From VRUE01 sp963702175 (GTDB lineage: Bacteria; Actinomycetota; Thermoleophilia; Solirubrobacterales; 70-9), in the NCBI GenBank assembly GCA_963702175.1, contig OY969721.1, forward strand, positions 62,001-126,000: a DNA stretch of 64,000 bases, in the 5' to 3' direction. The stretch's first letter is position 1; every line of letters begins with the position of its first letter. The notes below the pieces were generated by a model. It ran no database searches, was not told where the DNA came from, and saw nothing but the letters and a program-made list of their open reading frames with translations. Positions 33,342 to 42,298 of the stretch are shown here, piece by piece. The position numbers and the translations under genes were made by a program.

Positions 33342-35338
33342 TGCTCGACTTCTGGCGCTACCTGCTGGGGGTGGCCGAGATATTTCTGCTCGTCGGTTTC
33401 GCCTGGCTCGGCGCCACGCAAGTCCGTCGCCGACTGCTCCCCGAGTTCACCGGCGCTCCCGCCCATCTGGCGACTGCCGTCCTCGCACTCGCTCTCCTGC
33501 TCTGGGCGGCCGAGTTGTTGGGCGCGGTCGGCCTCTTTGGGCCTTTGCCTTACCTCGCTGCAATGGCTCTAGCCGCGCTGGCCGCTTGGGGCCTGACGTC
33601 GCGGGTCGGGGGGTCCCCTGCGGCGACAGGACCCGCGGGTCGGAGCGCCCCGACGCTCATCGCCTTGGCGATCGCGGTGATCGCGGTTGTCAAGTTCGGA
33701 CTGGAGGTCAAGCCGAATCTGAGTAGCGGCATGACCGGGTTCGATTCGACCTGGTACCACGGGCCGTTCGCCGCGGGGTTCTTCCAGAGCGGGAACACGT
33801 GGGATCTGCACTTCATTGCGCCGCAGTTCCTGGCCTGGTTCTACCCGGCCAATTCAGAGGTCTTTCATGCCATCGGGATGCTCGCCTTCGACAGGGACAT
33901 CCTTTCCCCGCTGCTGAATCTCGGTTGGTTCATCGGCTGCCTGGTTGCGTGTTGGTGCATTGGTAGGCCGTACGGGGTGGCGTCTTGGTCGTTGGGACTG
34001 GGGGCGATCGCGCTGAGTGTGCCGGCGTTTGCCGACCAGGCCGGGGAGGCCCGCAACGACATCGTCGGGGTCTTCTTCCTGCTTGCTGCGGTTGCGATCG
34101 CTCTGGCCCAGCGCGAACGCAGCTCCTACCTGCCTGTGGGAGCTGCGATCGCGCTGGGCCCGCTGGCCGTTGCTGGACTCTCCGCCGGGCTCGCCGCGGG
34201 CACCAAGCTCAACTTTCTCCTACCTGCTGCTGTTCTCGTGATCGGGCTGCCGTTCGCAGCACCAGCCGGCACTCGGTGGCGCGCCTTTGCTGTGACTGGC
34301 CTCACGGCCCTGGCCGGCGGTGGCTACTGGTACCTGCGCAACCTGATCCACACCGGCAACCCGCTGCCCTGGATCGACAGGATCGGACCGATTTCGCTGC
34401 CAGCACCCGATCAGGCCCTGGGCGGGCGCGAAGGCCATAGCGTGCTCGGCTACCTGACCGACGGCGCCGTCTGGTCGGACTGGTTCCTGCCGGGCCTCCA
34501 CAACGGCCTCTGGCTCATCTGGCCCCTGCTGTTCGGCGCCGCCCTCGCCGGCCTGCTGCTCCCGTTGCTAGGCCAGCTCCGGAGTGGGCCATCGAGCGAT
34601 CGACTCCTGCTCGTCGCGGCCCTCACCGGCCTCGCTGCCTTTCTCGCCTGGCTGGTCGCCCCAACCTCCGCCTCCGGTCCTGAGGGATTGCCCCGCGGCT
34701 TCGAGTCCGGCCTCCGCTATCTAGCTCCTGCATTGGTCCTTGGCCTTTCGCTTCTCCCGGTCGTGCTGCCACTCCGCCTTCGAGAGGCGGGCAGGAGATA
34801 CCCCCCGAACGGGCGGATACTCAAAGCGCCGAGCCAATTGGCTCGGCGCTTGTCCGGGCGGGGGATATCCCCCGCCCGCCTTGCGACGTTGGCGGTGCTT
34901 TTCGCGGTTGCGATCGGCTACCCAATCCAGCGCCACTACCTGGAGAGCCGCTACGCCGACCCGTCCTTCACAACGCCGGGCCTCAACACTACCTTCGCCT
35001 GGTCACGCGACTTCTCCGACGCCCGCATCGCCACCACCAGTACCCGCCAGTACCCCCTCTACGGCACCGACCTCTCCAACCAGGTCGACTTCATCGGCTT
35101 CGAGCAACCCCACGGCGGCTTCACCGCCCCGACCACCTGCCCCCAATGGCGCCGCCTACTCAACGAGGGCAACTACGACTACGTGGTCACCAGCCGGGAC
35201 CGCGTTGAGCCGGGAAAGCCCCCGTATCCACCGTCTGCGTCCTGGACTGAAGGCCCTGGAGTAGGGGTCGTCCTTCGCGAGCCCCCCACAGTCGTCTACC
35301 AGCTAAGGAGTTCCCTGGATCCATCGGGGTGTGACTGA
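33341..35338 (+). CDS. Polytopic glycosyltransferase-like membrane protein with two inserted palindromic elements
   Basis: 665 aa with about 12 membrane segments. A loop after the first segments contains GFDSTWYHGPFAAGFFQSG, which is like the acidic first-loop motifs of GT-C fold enzymes, and GGGYWYLRNLIHTGNPLPW resembles membrane glycosyltransferases that use lipid-linked sugars. The C-terminal 120 residues form a soluble domain (DFSDARIATTSTRQYPLYG). Two segments look foreign: residues about 87-99 coincide with a short family A element, and about 482-514 (polar, Arg-rich, between membrane segments) with a full family B element; both stay in frame. Following murJ, it may act in envelope glycan assembly; the substrate is unknown. 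Confidence 0.75.
   Translation: MLDFWRYLLGVAEIFLLVGFAWLGATQVRRRLLPEFTGAPAHLATAVLALALLLWAAELLGAVGLFGPLPYLAAMALAALAAWGLTSRVGGSPAATGPAGRSAPTLIALAIAVIAVVKFGLEVKPNLSSGMTGFDSTWYHGPFAAGFFQSGNTWDLHFIAPQFLAWFYPANSEVFHAIGMLAFDRDILSPLLNLGWFIGCLVACWCIGRPYGVASWSLGLGAIALSVPAFADQAGEARNDIVGVFFLLAAVAIALAQRERSSYLPVGAAIALGPLAVAGLSAGLAAGTKLNFLLPAAVLVIGLPFAAPAGTRWRAFAVTGLTALAGGGYWYLRNLIHTGNPLPWIDRIGPISLPAPDQALGGREGHSVLGYLTDGAVWSDWFLPGLHNGLWLIWPLLFGAALAGLLLPLLGQLRSGPSSDRLLLVAALTGLAAFLAWLVAPTSASGPEGLPRGFESGLRYLAPALVLGLSLLPVVLPLRLREAGRRYPPNGRILKAPSQLARRLSGRGISPARLATLAVLFAVAIGYPIQRHYLESRYADPSFTTPGLNTTFAWSRDFSDARIATTSTRQYPLYGTDLSNQVDFIGFEQPHGGFTAPTTCPQWRRLLNEGNYDYVVTSRDRVEPGKPPYPPSASWTEGPGVGVVLREPPTVVYQLRSSLDPSGCD
33600..33637 (+). 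repeat. Short family A element, copy A6, inside the membrane protein gene
   Basis: GCGGGTC/GACCCGC arms surround GGGGGTCCCCTGCGGCGACAG, which matches the 3' half of copy A1 in maf. It is read in frame as a Gly/Ser/Pro/Ala-rich loop between two membrane segments. Confidence 0.65.
34785..34881 (-). repeat. Palindromic element family B, copy B1, inside the membrane protein gene
   Basis: Imperfect outer arms (AGGCGGGC...GCCCGCCT plus AGATACCCCCCG...CGGGGGATAT), constant GGCGGATACTCAAA and TTGTCCGG strands, and an inner hairpin GCGCCGAGCC-AATT-GGCTCGGCGC. Read in frame. The strand given is relative to copies B2 and B3. Confidence 0.85.
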
Positions 35339-35348
35339 GCGCGATTCT

Positions 35349-35439
35349 CCCGCGGGTGGCGCCGATCTGGGGGACCACCCCGAGGAAGCTTTAGCTACCG
35401 CAGGGGTGGTGGCACCAGATCGGTGACAGGACCCGCGGG
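35349..35439 (+). repeat. Palindromic element family A, copy A3 (upstream of lepA)
   Basis: Arms CCCGCGGGT/ACCCGCGGG, middle stem GATCTGG/CCAGATC, and the same 38-nt core as copies A2 and A4. It ends 26 nt before the lepA ATG. Together with A4 it flanks lepA in inverted orientation. Confidence 0.9.
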
Positions 35440-35465
35440 CCAATCGCCATACTCCGCCTCCGCCC

Positions 35466-37259
<1,794 letters not shown>

Positions 37260-37266
37260 TCAGCGG

Positions 37267-37357
37267 CGGGCGGGTCCTGTCGCCAATCTGGACCCACCAC
37301 CCCTGCGGTAGCTAAAGCTTCCTCGGGGTGGTCCCCCAGATCGGCGCCACCCGCCCG
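37267..37357 (-). repeat. Palindromic element family A, copy A4 (downstream of lepA)
   Basis: Reverse orientation. Arms CGGGCGGGT/ACCCGCCCG, with a core identical to A3 over 38 nt. The middle stem has one imperfect pair (GATCTGG against CCAGATT). It fills most of the gap between lepA and the hadA-like gene. Confidence 0.9.
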
Positions 37358-37374
37358 AGCTACCCCCTGGTCAC

Positions 37375-37380
37375 TAGACT
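37375..37380 (+). promoter_or_regulatory. Candidate -10 hexamer TAGACT of the hadA-like gene
   Basis: TAGACT ends 9 nt before ATG 37390, the same hexamer as at valS, holA and hrcA. Confidence 0.5.
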
Positions 37381-37389
37381 GCCGCGACG

Positions 37390-37830
37390 ATGAGCATCAA
37401 GACGGACGCAGTGGGCAAGGAGTGGCCCGGCACGACCTACCAGGTCGGGCGGGAGAAGATCAAGGAGTACGCGAACGCGCTTGGGCTCGACAACCCGGTG
37501 CACTTCGACGTCGAGGCGGCCAAGGCGGCCGGGTTTCGTGATGTCGCCGCGCCGCCGATGTTCGCCGTCGTCTACAGCGGCCCGGCGGTGGCGCCGGCGA
37601 TCCTCGACCCCGAAGTCGGGATGAACTTTGCGACGATGGTGCACGGTGGCCAGGAGTTCGAGTGGGGTGAGCCGGTCTGCTCCGGCGACGAGATCACCAC
37701 CACGCCCAAGTGCCTGGAGATCTACGAGAAAGACGGCAAGGGCTTCTACGTGTTCGAGTCGGTGTCCGTCAATCAGAACGGCGAGCAGGTCGTGCGCGCC
37801 ATCTGGACCAACATCGTCAGGGGGGTTTGA
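37390..37830 (+). CDS. MaoC/FAS1-type dehydratase, HadA-like subunit
   Basis: 146 aa single hot-dog domain. It resembles the N-terminal FAS1-like dehydratase family to which mycobacterial HadA belongs: YQVGREKIKEYANALGLDNPVH near the start and AAPPMFAVVYSG around residue 55. HadA-type subunits bind the acyl chain, and the partner carries the catalytic Asp-His pair. The partner HadB-like gene begins one nt after this stop, so a heterodimeric (3R)-hydroxyacyl-ACP dehydratase is likely, acting in fatty-acid elongation. The substrate is inferred from the family. Confidence 0.85.
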   Translation: MSIKTDAVGKEWPGTTYQVGREKIKEYANALGLDNPVHFDVEAAKAAGFRDVAAPPMFAVVYSGPAVAPAILDPEVGMNFATMVHGGQEFEWGEPVCSGDEITTTPKCLEIYEKDGKGFYVFESVSVNQNGEQVVRAIWTNIVRGV

Positions 37831-37831
37831 G

Positions 37832-38224
37832 ATGGCTGAGTTGAACGAGGGCGATCAGGTCCCCGAGCTGCGGGTGACGCCGGACAAGTACTTGCCGCAC
37901 CGCTACGCGGGCGCTTCGGGCGATTTCAACCCGATCCACATCGATCCCGAGTTCGCGAAAGCGGTCGGTCTGCCCGGCAACATCCTCCACGGCCTCTACT
38001 CGATGGCCCTCGTCGCCCGCGCCAATACGGCGCTGGCGGACGGCGATCCGCGCGCCCTGAAGCGCCTCTCGGTGCAGTTCCGGGGGATGGGCGCGCCCGA
38101 GCAGGAGATCGTCGTCACCGGCACGGTCAAGTCGGCAGACGGCGACCGGGTGACGATCGACACGGTGGCCACCCAAGGCGAGAACCAGATCATCCGCAAC
38201 GCCGAGGCGGAGATTCAGCTGTAG
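37832..38224 (+). CDS. MaoC-type dehydratase, HadB-like catalytic subunit
   Basis: 130 aa single hot-dog domain with the hydratase motif GASGDFNPIHIDPEFAK, which contains the catalytic Asp and His of (R)-specific hydratases, and the downstream helix start GNILHGLYSM. The ATG is 1 nt after the hadA-like stop. It pairs with the preceding gene as a HadAB-type dehydratase. A strong GC hairpin (38232-38251) follows and may end the transcript before hrcA. Confidence 0.87.
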   Translation: MAELNEGDQVPELRVTPDKYLPHRYAGASGDFNPIHIDPEFAKAVGLPGNILHGLYSMALVARANTALADGDPRALKRLSVQFRGMGAPEQEIVVTGTVKSADGDRVTIDTVATQGENQIIRNAEAEIQL

Positions 38225-38231
38225 TTGGAGT

Positions 38232-38251
38232 GCGGGCGGGCACCCGCCCGC
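38232..38251 (+). terminator. GC-rich hairpin between hadB-like gene and hrcA
   Basis: A 9-bp stem GCGGGCGGG/CCCGCCCGC with a 2-nt loop lies 7 nt after the hadB-like stop. No T-tract follows, so it would be a non-canonical terminator, or an operator or hairpin affecting hrcA. It does not match the CIRCE consensus. Confidence 0.4.
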
Positions 38252-38256
38252 GCTTC

Positions 38257-38262
38257 TAGACT
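38257..38262 (+). promoter_or_regulatory. Candidate -10 hexamer TAGACT of hrcA
   Basis: TAGACT ends 6 nt before GTG 38269, giving leaderless spacing. No CIRCE operator is visible nearby. Confidence 0.5.
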
Positions 38263-38268
38263 TCATCT

Positions 38269-39003
38269 GTGCTCTCGGAGCGACAAGAGCTGATTCTGCG
38301 ACTGGTGGTTGAGGGATATCTCTCCTCGGCCAATCCGGTGGCGTCGAAGCAGATCGCCGAGAGGTCCGACGTCGAATGGGGTCCGTCCACCGTGCGCGCC
38401 GAGCTGGCCGCACTGGAGGCGGTCGGGCTGCTCACCCATCCACATACCTCGGCCGGCCGGGTGCCGACGGACGCCGGCTACCGCCACTACGTCGACCTGA
38501 TGCTGGCGGCGGGCGGCCCTCCCGCCGATGCCGGCGTCGCCCTCGAGCTCTCGCGCCTGCGCCGCGAGGTCGACGAGGCGATGCGGGAGACGAGCGAGGC
38601 GCTAGCTCAGGTCACCGACCTGATGGCGTTGGTCACGGCGCCGCCGCTCGGCGACACCCTCTACGTCCACGGGCTCTCGCGACTGCTCTCGGCTGAGCAC
38701 CTCGCCGACCTTCCTCACGTCGACGAGTTGATGGGAGCGTTGGAGGGGCGCGCGACAGTTCTCGGAGTGTTGCGCTCGGCGCTCGATGAGAGCTCGGTCT
38801 TCTGCTGGATCGGCGGCGAGAACCCGCAGCCGGAGTTGCGCTCGGTCAGCGTCGTCGGCGCCAACTACGGGCTCGGGCATCGCAACCTCGGTTCGGTCGG
38901 AGTCGTCGGCCCCCTGCGGATGGATTACGCGACTGCGATCGCCTCGGTGCGGGGCGCCGCGCGCGAGCTCTCGCGCTACTGCGAGACCGTCTACGCGGCC
39001 TGA
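38269..39003 (+). CDS. hrcA: Heat-inducible transcription repressor HrcA, shortened
   Basis: HrcA represses groEL and dnaK operons by binding CIRCE. 244 aa, about 100 less than the usual 330-350. The N-terminal winged helix is complete (SERQELILRLVVEGYLSSANPV, then GPSTVRAELAALE and TSAGRVPTDAGYR). The C-terminal end is also recognisable (GHRNLGSVGVVGPLRMDY, near residue 210). The missing part is the central region, so this is an internally compacted form rather than a truncation. dnaJ follows 2 nt downstream. No CIRCE was seen upstream. Confidence 0.92.
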   Translation: MLSERQELILRLVVEGYLSSANPVASKQIAERSDVEWGPSTVRAELAALEAVGLLTHPHTSAGRVPTDAGYRHYVDLMLAAGGPPADAGVALELSRLRREVDEAMRETSEALAQVTDLMALVTAPPLGDTLYVHGLSRLLSAEHLADLPHVDELMGALEGRATVLGVLRSALDESSVFCWIGGENPQPELRSVSVVGANYGLGHRNLGSVGVVGPLRMDYATAIASVRGAARELSRYCETVYAA

Positions 39004-39005
39004 CG

Positions 39006-39680
39006 ATGCCGCGCGACTTCTACGAGACCCTGGGTGTCGGCCGCGACGCCTCCGAGAAGGAGGTGAAGGGTGCGTTTCGGCGCCTCGCCCGCGAGCTCCA
39101 CCCCGATGTCAACAACCACGACCCCGAGGCGGAGGAGAAGTTCAAGGAGGCGGCGGAAGCCTACGAGGTGCTCTCCGACCCCGAGCGTCGCCGCACCTAT
39201 GACGCATACGGGCACGAGGGTTTGCGCGGCAGCGGTTTCCCCGGGGGCGGCACCGCCTTCGGCTCGGTCGAGGAGATCTTTCAGGCTTTCTTCGGCGGCG
39301 GCGGCGGCTTCGGCTTCGAGGTGCGCCATGGGCCGATGCGCGGTCAGGACCTCTTGCACACGGTCGAGATCTCCGCGGTCGAGGCGATGCTGGGCGTCTC
39401 GATCCAGATCCCCAGCCACGAGGGCAAGCGCGAGATCGAGCTGCCGGCCGGCATTCAGCACGGCACCCGCTTCGCGCTGCGCGGGCACGGCCTGCCGGGC
39501 TCTCGTGGCGGCCCGCCCGGAGACCTGGTGATCGCCATCCACGTGATCGTTCCCACCGACCTCTCCGAGGAGCAGCGCGAGCTCGTTGAGCGGTTGGACG
39601 AGGCGCTCGAGCCGCGCAACGTCCGGCGCCAGGGCGACGAGGAGAGCTTCTTCTCCCGCGTCCGCAGAGCCTTCGGGTGA
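39006..39680 (+). CDS. DnaJ-like co-chaperone without zinc finger
   Basis: 224 aa against about 370 for DnaJ. The J domain is intact with its HPD motif (ARELHPDVNNHD, about residues 28-38), and a Gly/Phe-rich linker follows (about 70-105). The Cys-rich zinc-finger domain is absent, and only one C-terminal beta-sandwich remains: RGQDLLHTVEISAVEAMLG resembles the start of CTD1, while LPAGIQHGTRFALRGHGLP and the rest resemble a CTD end. It can stimulate DnaK through HPD, but substrate handling is probably simpler. Located directly behind the likewise shortened hrcA; its stop overlaps prmA. Confidence 0.9.
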   Translation: MPRDFYETLGVGRDASEKEVKGAFRRLARELHPDVNNHDPEAEEKFKEAAEAYEVLSDPERRRTYDAYGHEGLRGSGFPGGGTAFGSVEEIFQAFFGGGGGFGFEVRHGPMRGQDLLHTVEISAVEAMLGVSIQIPSHEGKREIELPAGIQHGTRFALRGHGLPGSRGGPPGDLVIAIHVIVPTDLSEEQRELVERLDEALEPRNVRRQGDEESFFSRVRRAFG

Positions 39681-40495
39681 TCCGGCTCGCCGTTCGCTGC
39701 TCTCCGGAGCAGGCGGAGCTGGTGCTGGCGGAGCTGACGGTGCTCGCCCCGAACGGGGTCGAGGAGGAACAGGGTGAGGGATACGTCGAGTACGCAATCT
39801 ACGGCGGCGAGGGCGAGCTGCCGGAGCTGGGCGAGGTCGAGGCGGCGGCTGGTGACGGGCTGGTCGAGGTGATCGCCACCGAGGTCCCCGACGATTGGGC
39901 CGATCGCTGGCAGGACTTCCACAAGCCGCTGCTGGTCGGCGGGCGGCTCTGGTTGCGGCCCTCCTGGGAGCCGCCGCACCCCGATCCCGGAATCATCGAC
40001 TTGGTCGTCGACCCCGGCCACGCCTTCGGCACCGGCGCCCACCCAACCACCCGCCTCTGCCTGGAGTTCCTGCTGGAGCTAGCGGCAGCCGGCGAAGCAC
40101 ACGGCCCGCTCACCGACCTAGGTACCGGCTCCGGCGTCCTCGCGATCGCCGCCGCGAAGCTGGGCTGGGACCCGATCCGCGGCTACGACCACGAGGCCCC
40201 GGCGATCGAAGCGGCAACAGCCAACGCTGCCGCCAACGACGTCGAGATCGAGTTCGAACGCCGCAACCTGCGCGAAGGCCTGCCTGGGCTCGCCCCGACC
40301 GTCGTAGCCAACATGACTGCGCCCATCCTGAGGGTGGTGGCCGAGCAGCTTGAAGGGGCCGGCATCTTGGTGCTCTCCGGATTGCTCCCAGGGGAGCTCG
40401 ACGATGTGACCGCCGCATTTACACCCAGCGGCCTCGTCGAGTCCGAGCGACGCCGCAACGGCGACTGGGCGGCGCTCCTGCTGCGTCAGGACTGA
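39677..40495 (+). CDS. prmA: Ribosomal protein L11 methyltransferase
   Basis: SAM-dependent methyltransferase of L11. 272 aa with an N-terminal substrate-recognition domain (about 1-90) and a Rossmann methyltransferase domain. The SAM motif is LTDLGTGSGVLAIAAAKLG near residue 150, preceded by DPGHAFGTGAHPTT, and motif IV is VVANMTAPIL near 210. The GTG overlaps the dnaJ TGA as GTGA. The order hrcA-dnaJ-prmA is a well-known cluster. Confidence 0.95.
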   Translation: MIRLAVRCSPEQAELVLAELTVLAPNGVEEEQGEGYVEYAIYGGEGELPELGEVEAAAGDGLVEVIATEVPDDWADRWQDFHKPLLVGGRLWLRPSWEPPHPDPGIIDLVVDPGHAFGTGAHPTTRLCLEFLLELAAAGEAHGPLTDLGTGSGVLAIAAAKLGWDPIRGYDHEAPAIEAATANAAANDVEIEFERRNLREGLPGLAPTVVANMTAPILRVVAEQLEGAGILVLSGLLPGELDDVTAAFTPSGLVESERRRNGDWAALLLRQD

Positions 40496-40500
40496 GCGAT

Positions 40501-41001
40501 ATGTTGTCGCCGATGCCGCTGGCCTCGATAGTCGACCCCGGCTACAAGATCGCGCTGTTCTTGCACATTCTTGCGGTGGTGCTCGCGTTCGGCCCGACCT
40601 TCGGCTACGCGCTCTTCTTCTCCGTCGCGCCGCAGTACCCGCGCGCGACCCCGGCGATCCTCACTGGGGTGCAGAAGTGCGACCGCTACCTGGTCAACCC
40701 GGGCATGATCGTGCTGCTGCTGGCCGGCGTCTACCTGTTGGTCGACGGCGATTGGGAGACGAATGAGGCGTTCATCAGCATCGGCTTCGTCGCGATCATC
40801 GTCCTCTTCGGCCTCCAGCACGCCTTCTTCCAGCCCCAGGTCGCCAAGGCCAAGGAGCTTGCAGAGCGCGATCTCAAGTCCGGGGACTCGCTAAGCGACG
40901 AGTTCACGGCGCTGAGCGATCGGGTCGGCAAAGTCGGCGGCCTCGCCGGCCTGATCGTGGTCGTGACGGTCTTTTTCATGACCTACAAGCCCTTCCTCTA
41001 G
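40501..41001 (+). CDS. DUF2269-like integral membrane protein
   Basis: 166 aa with four hydrophobic segments (about residues 12-38, 60-80, 90-112 and 143-162). The pattern YKIALFLHILAVVLAFGPTFG at the start is like the DUF2269 family of small membrane proteins with unknown function. The loop LAERDLKSGDSLSDEF is polar. It lies 5 nt after prmA and probably shares its transcript. The stop is in the same frame as murI. Confidence 0.7.
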   Translation: MLSPMPLASIVDPGYKIALFLHILAVVLAFGPTFGYALFFSVAPQYPRATPAILTGVQKCDRYLVNPGMIVLLLAGVYLLVDGDWETNEAFISIGFVAIIVLFGLQHAFFQPQVAKAKELAERDLKSGDSLSDEFTALSDRVGKVGGLAGLIVVVTVFFMTYKPFL

Positions 41002-41055
41002 CCAGTCGCCCTGTCGTCCCCGGCTTCCCAGCTCGACGCCTCGCTCCCGATAGCG

Positions 41056-41856
41056 ATGTTCGACTCCGGCGTCGGCGGCCTCACCGTCCTGCACGAGTGT
41101 CTGGTCTCACTGCCCGAGGAGGACTACGTCTACCTCGGCGACACGGCTTGGTTCCCCTACGGGACCAAGGACCCAGAACAACTGAGAAAGAGAATCAGGT
41201 CGATTGCCTCGTTGCTGCTTGGTGACGCCAAGCTGCTGGTGATCGCCTGCAACACGGCGACCTCAGTCGGCACGGACGTGGCTCGGGAGGTCGCGGGCGA
41301 GCACGGAGTGGAGGTGGTCCCGGTGGTCGAGCCGCAGGCCGAGATCGCGGCGGCGATCACCGACAGCGCCAGGGTCGGCGTGCTGGCGACGCCGAACACG
41401 GTTAAGAGCGGCGCCTACCGGCAGGCGCTTGAAGAGCAGGGCCGCGCCCTGGAGGTCACCGAAGTCGAGGCGCCGGACCTCGCCCCCTTCATCCAGGACG
41501 GCTCCCCCTTCGACCAGGGCGTGGTCGAGATGGCCCGCTCCTACTGCGCGCCGCTGCAGCGGGCCGAGGTCGACACCCTGATCCTCGGCTGCACCCATTA
41601 CCCCCTGGTGGCACCGATGCTGCAGCGCATCCTCGGCCGCGACGTGCGCCTCGTCAGCGGCGGCCACGCGGTCGCCGCGGCCGTGCAACGCACGCTCGAG
41701 CGCCAGGGCCTCGCCCGAACCGCCGACGGCGAGGGCGCCTACCGCTTCCTCTGCACCGGCGACATCGACTCCTTCCGCGACCTCGGCACCCGCTTCCTGC
41801 AGATGCCGCTCGGCGAGGTGGAGCGGATCGCAATCTCGACGGACAATTACCCTTAA
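41056..41856 (+). CDS. murI: Glutamate racemase
   Basis: Makes D-glutamate for peptidoglycan. 266 aa from ATG 41056. Both catalytic cysteines are present (ACNTATSVG near residue 65 and LGCTHYPLV near 178), as is the Asp of the FDSGVGG motif. Homologues carry a few residues before FDSGVGG, and here the frame upstream reads LDASLPIAMFDSG, so the real start may be a non-standard codon such as CTG 41011; no ATG, GTG or TTG exists between the previous stop (40999) and 41056. ATG 41056 is given as the conservative choice. Confidence 0.93.
   Translation: MFDSGVGGLTVLHECLVSLPEEDYVYLGDTAWFPYGTKDPEQLRKRIRSIASLLLGDAKLLVIACNTATSVGTDVAREVAGEHGVEVVPVVEPQAEIAAAITDSARVGVLATPNTVKSGAYRQALEEQGRALEVTEVEAPDLAPFIQDGSPFDQGVVEMARSYCAPLQRAEVDTLILGCTHYPLVAPMLQRILGRDVRLVSGGHAVAAAVQRTLERQGLARTADGEGAYRFLCTGDIDSFRDLGTRFLQMPLGEVERIAISTDNYP
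41848..41853 (+). promoter_or_regulatory. Candidate -10 hexamer TACCCT of yqeY
   Basis: TACCCT lies at the end of murI, 7 nt before the ATG at 41861. Leaderless spacing; it overlaps murI coding sequence. Confidence 0.35.
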
Positions 41857-41860
41857 GCGA

Positions 41861-42298
41861 ATGAGTGTCCTCGAGCAGGTCCAGGCAGACGTGCGTACCG
41901 CGATGAAGGCGGGCGAGCGGGAGCGTGCCGCGGCGTTGCGGATGATCGTCGATGCGCTGCAGAAGGAGGCGAAGCTGGGCGACGGCGATGGCGACGAGGT
42001 CGCGGTCCTCCAGCGCGAGCGCAAGAAGCGAATCGAAGCGGCGGACGCCTATCACGAGGGCGGCAGGGCTGAGCAGGCCGAGGCCGAGCGCTCCGAGGCG
42101 GAGCTGATCGAGGCCTACCTGCCGCAGCAGCTCTCCGACGAGGAGCTGGCCGAGCTGGTCGATGCCGCGGTCGCCGAGAGCGGCGCCAGCGAGCAGAAGC
42201 AGATGGGCCAGGTGATGTCGGCGCTGATGCCGAAGGTCGGCGGGCGCGCTGACGGCAAGCGGGTCAGCGCGGCGGTGCGTGAGCGGCTTGGCGCGTAG
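41861..42298 (+). CDS. GatB/YqeY domain protein
   Basis: 145 aa helical protein of the YqeY family, related to the tail domain of GatB, which in GatB contacts tRNA. Conserved stretch QVQADVRTAMKAGERERAAALRMI at the start, ERKKRIEAADAYHEGGR in the middle, and QMGQVMSALMPKVGGRADGKRV at the end. Often found beside rpsU or dnaG; here it precedes phoH, whose start lies inside its last 20 nt. Cellular role not established. Confidence 0.9.
   Translation: MSVLEQVQADVRTAMKAGERERAAALRMIVDALQKEAKLGDGDGDEVAVLQRERKKRIEAADAYHEGGRAEQAEAERSEAELIEAYLPQQLSDEELAELVDAAVAESGASEQKQMGQVMSALMPKVGGRADGKRVSAAVRERLGA

Noticed and set aside
38225..38268. CIRCE operator before hrcA
   Set aside because: The hairpin GCGGGCGGG/CCCGCCCGC is pure GC and does not match TTAGCACTC-N9-GAGTGCTAA.
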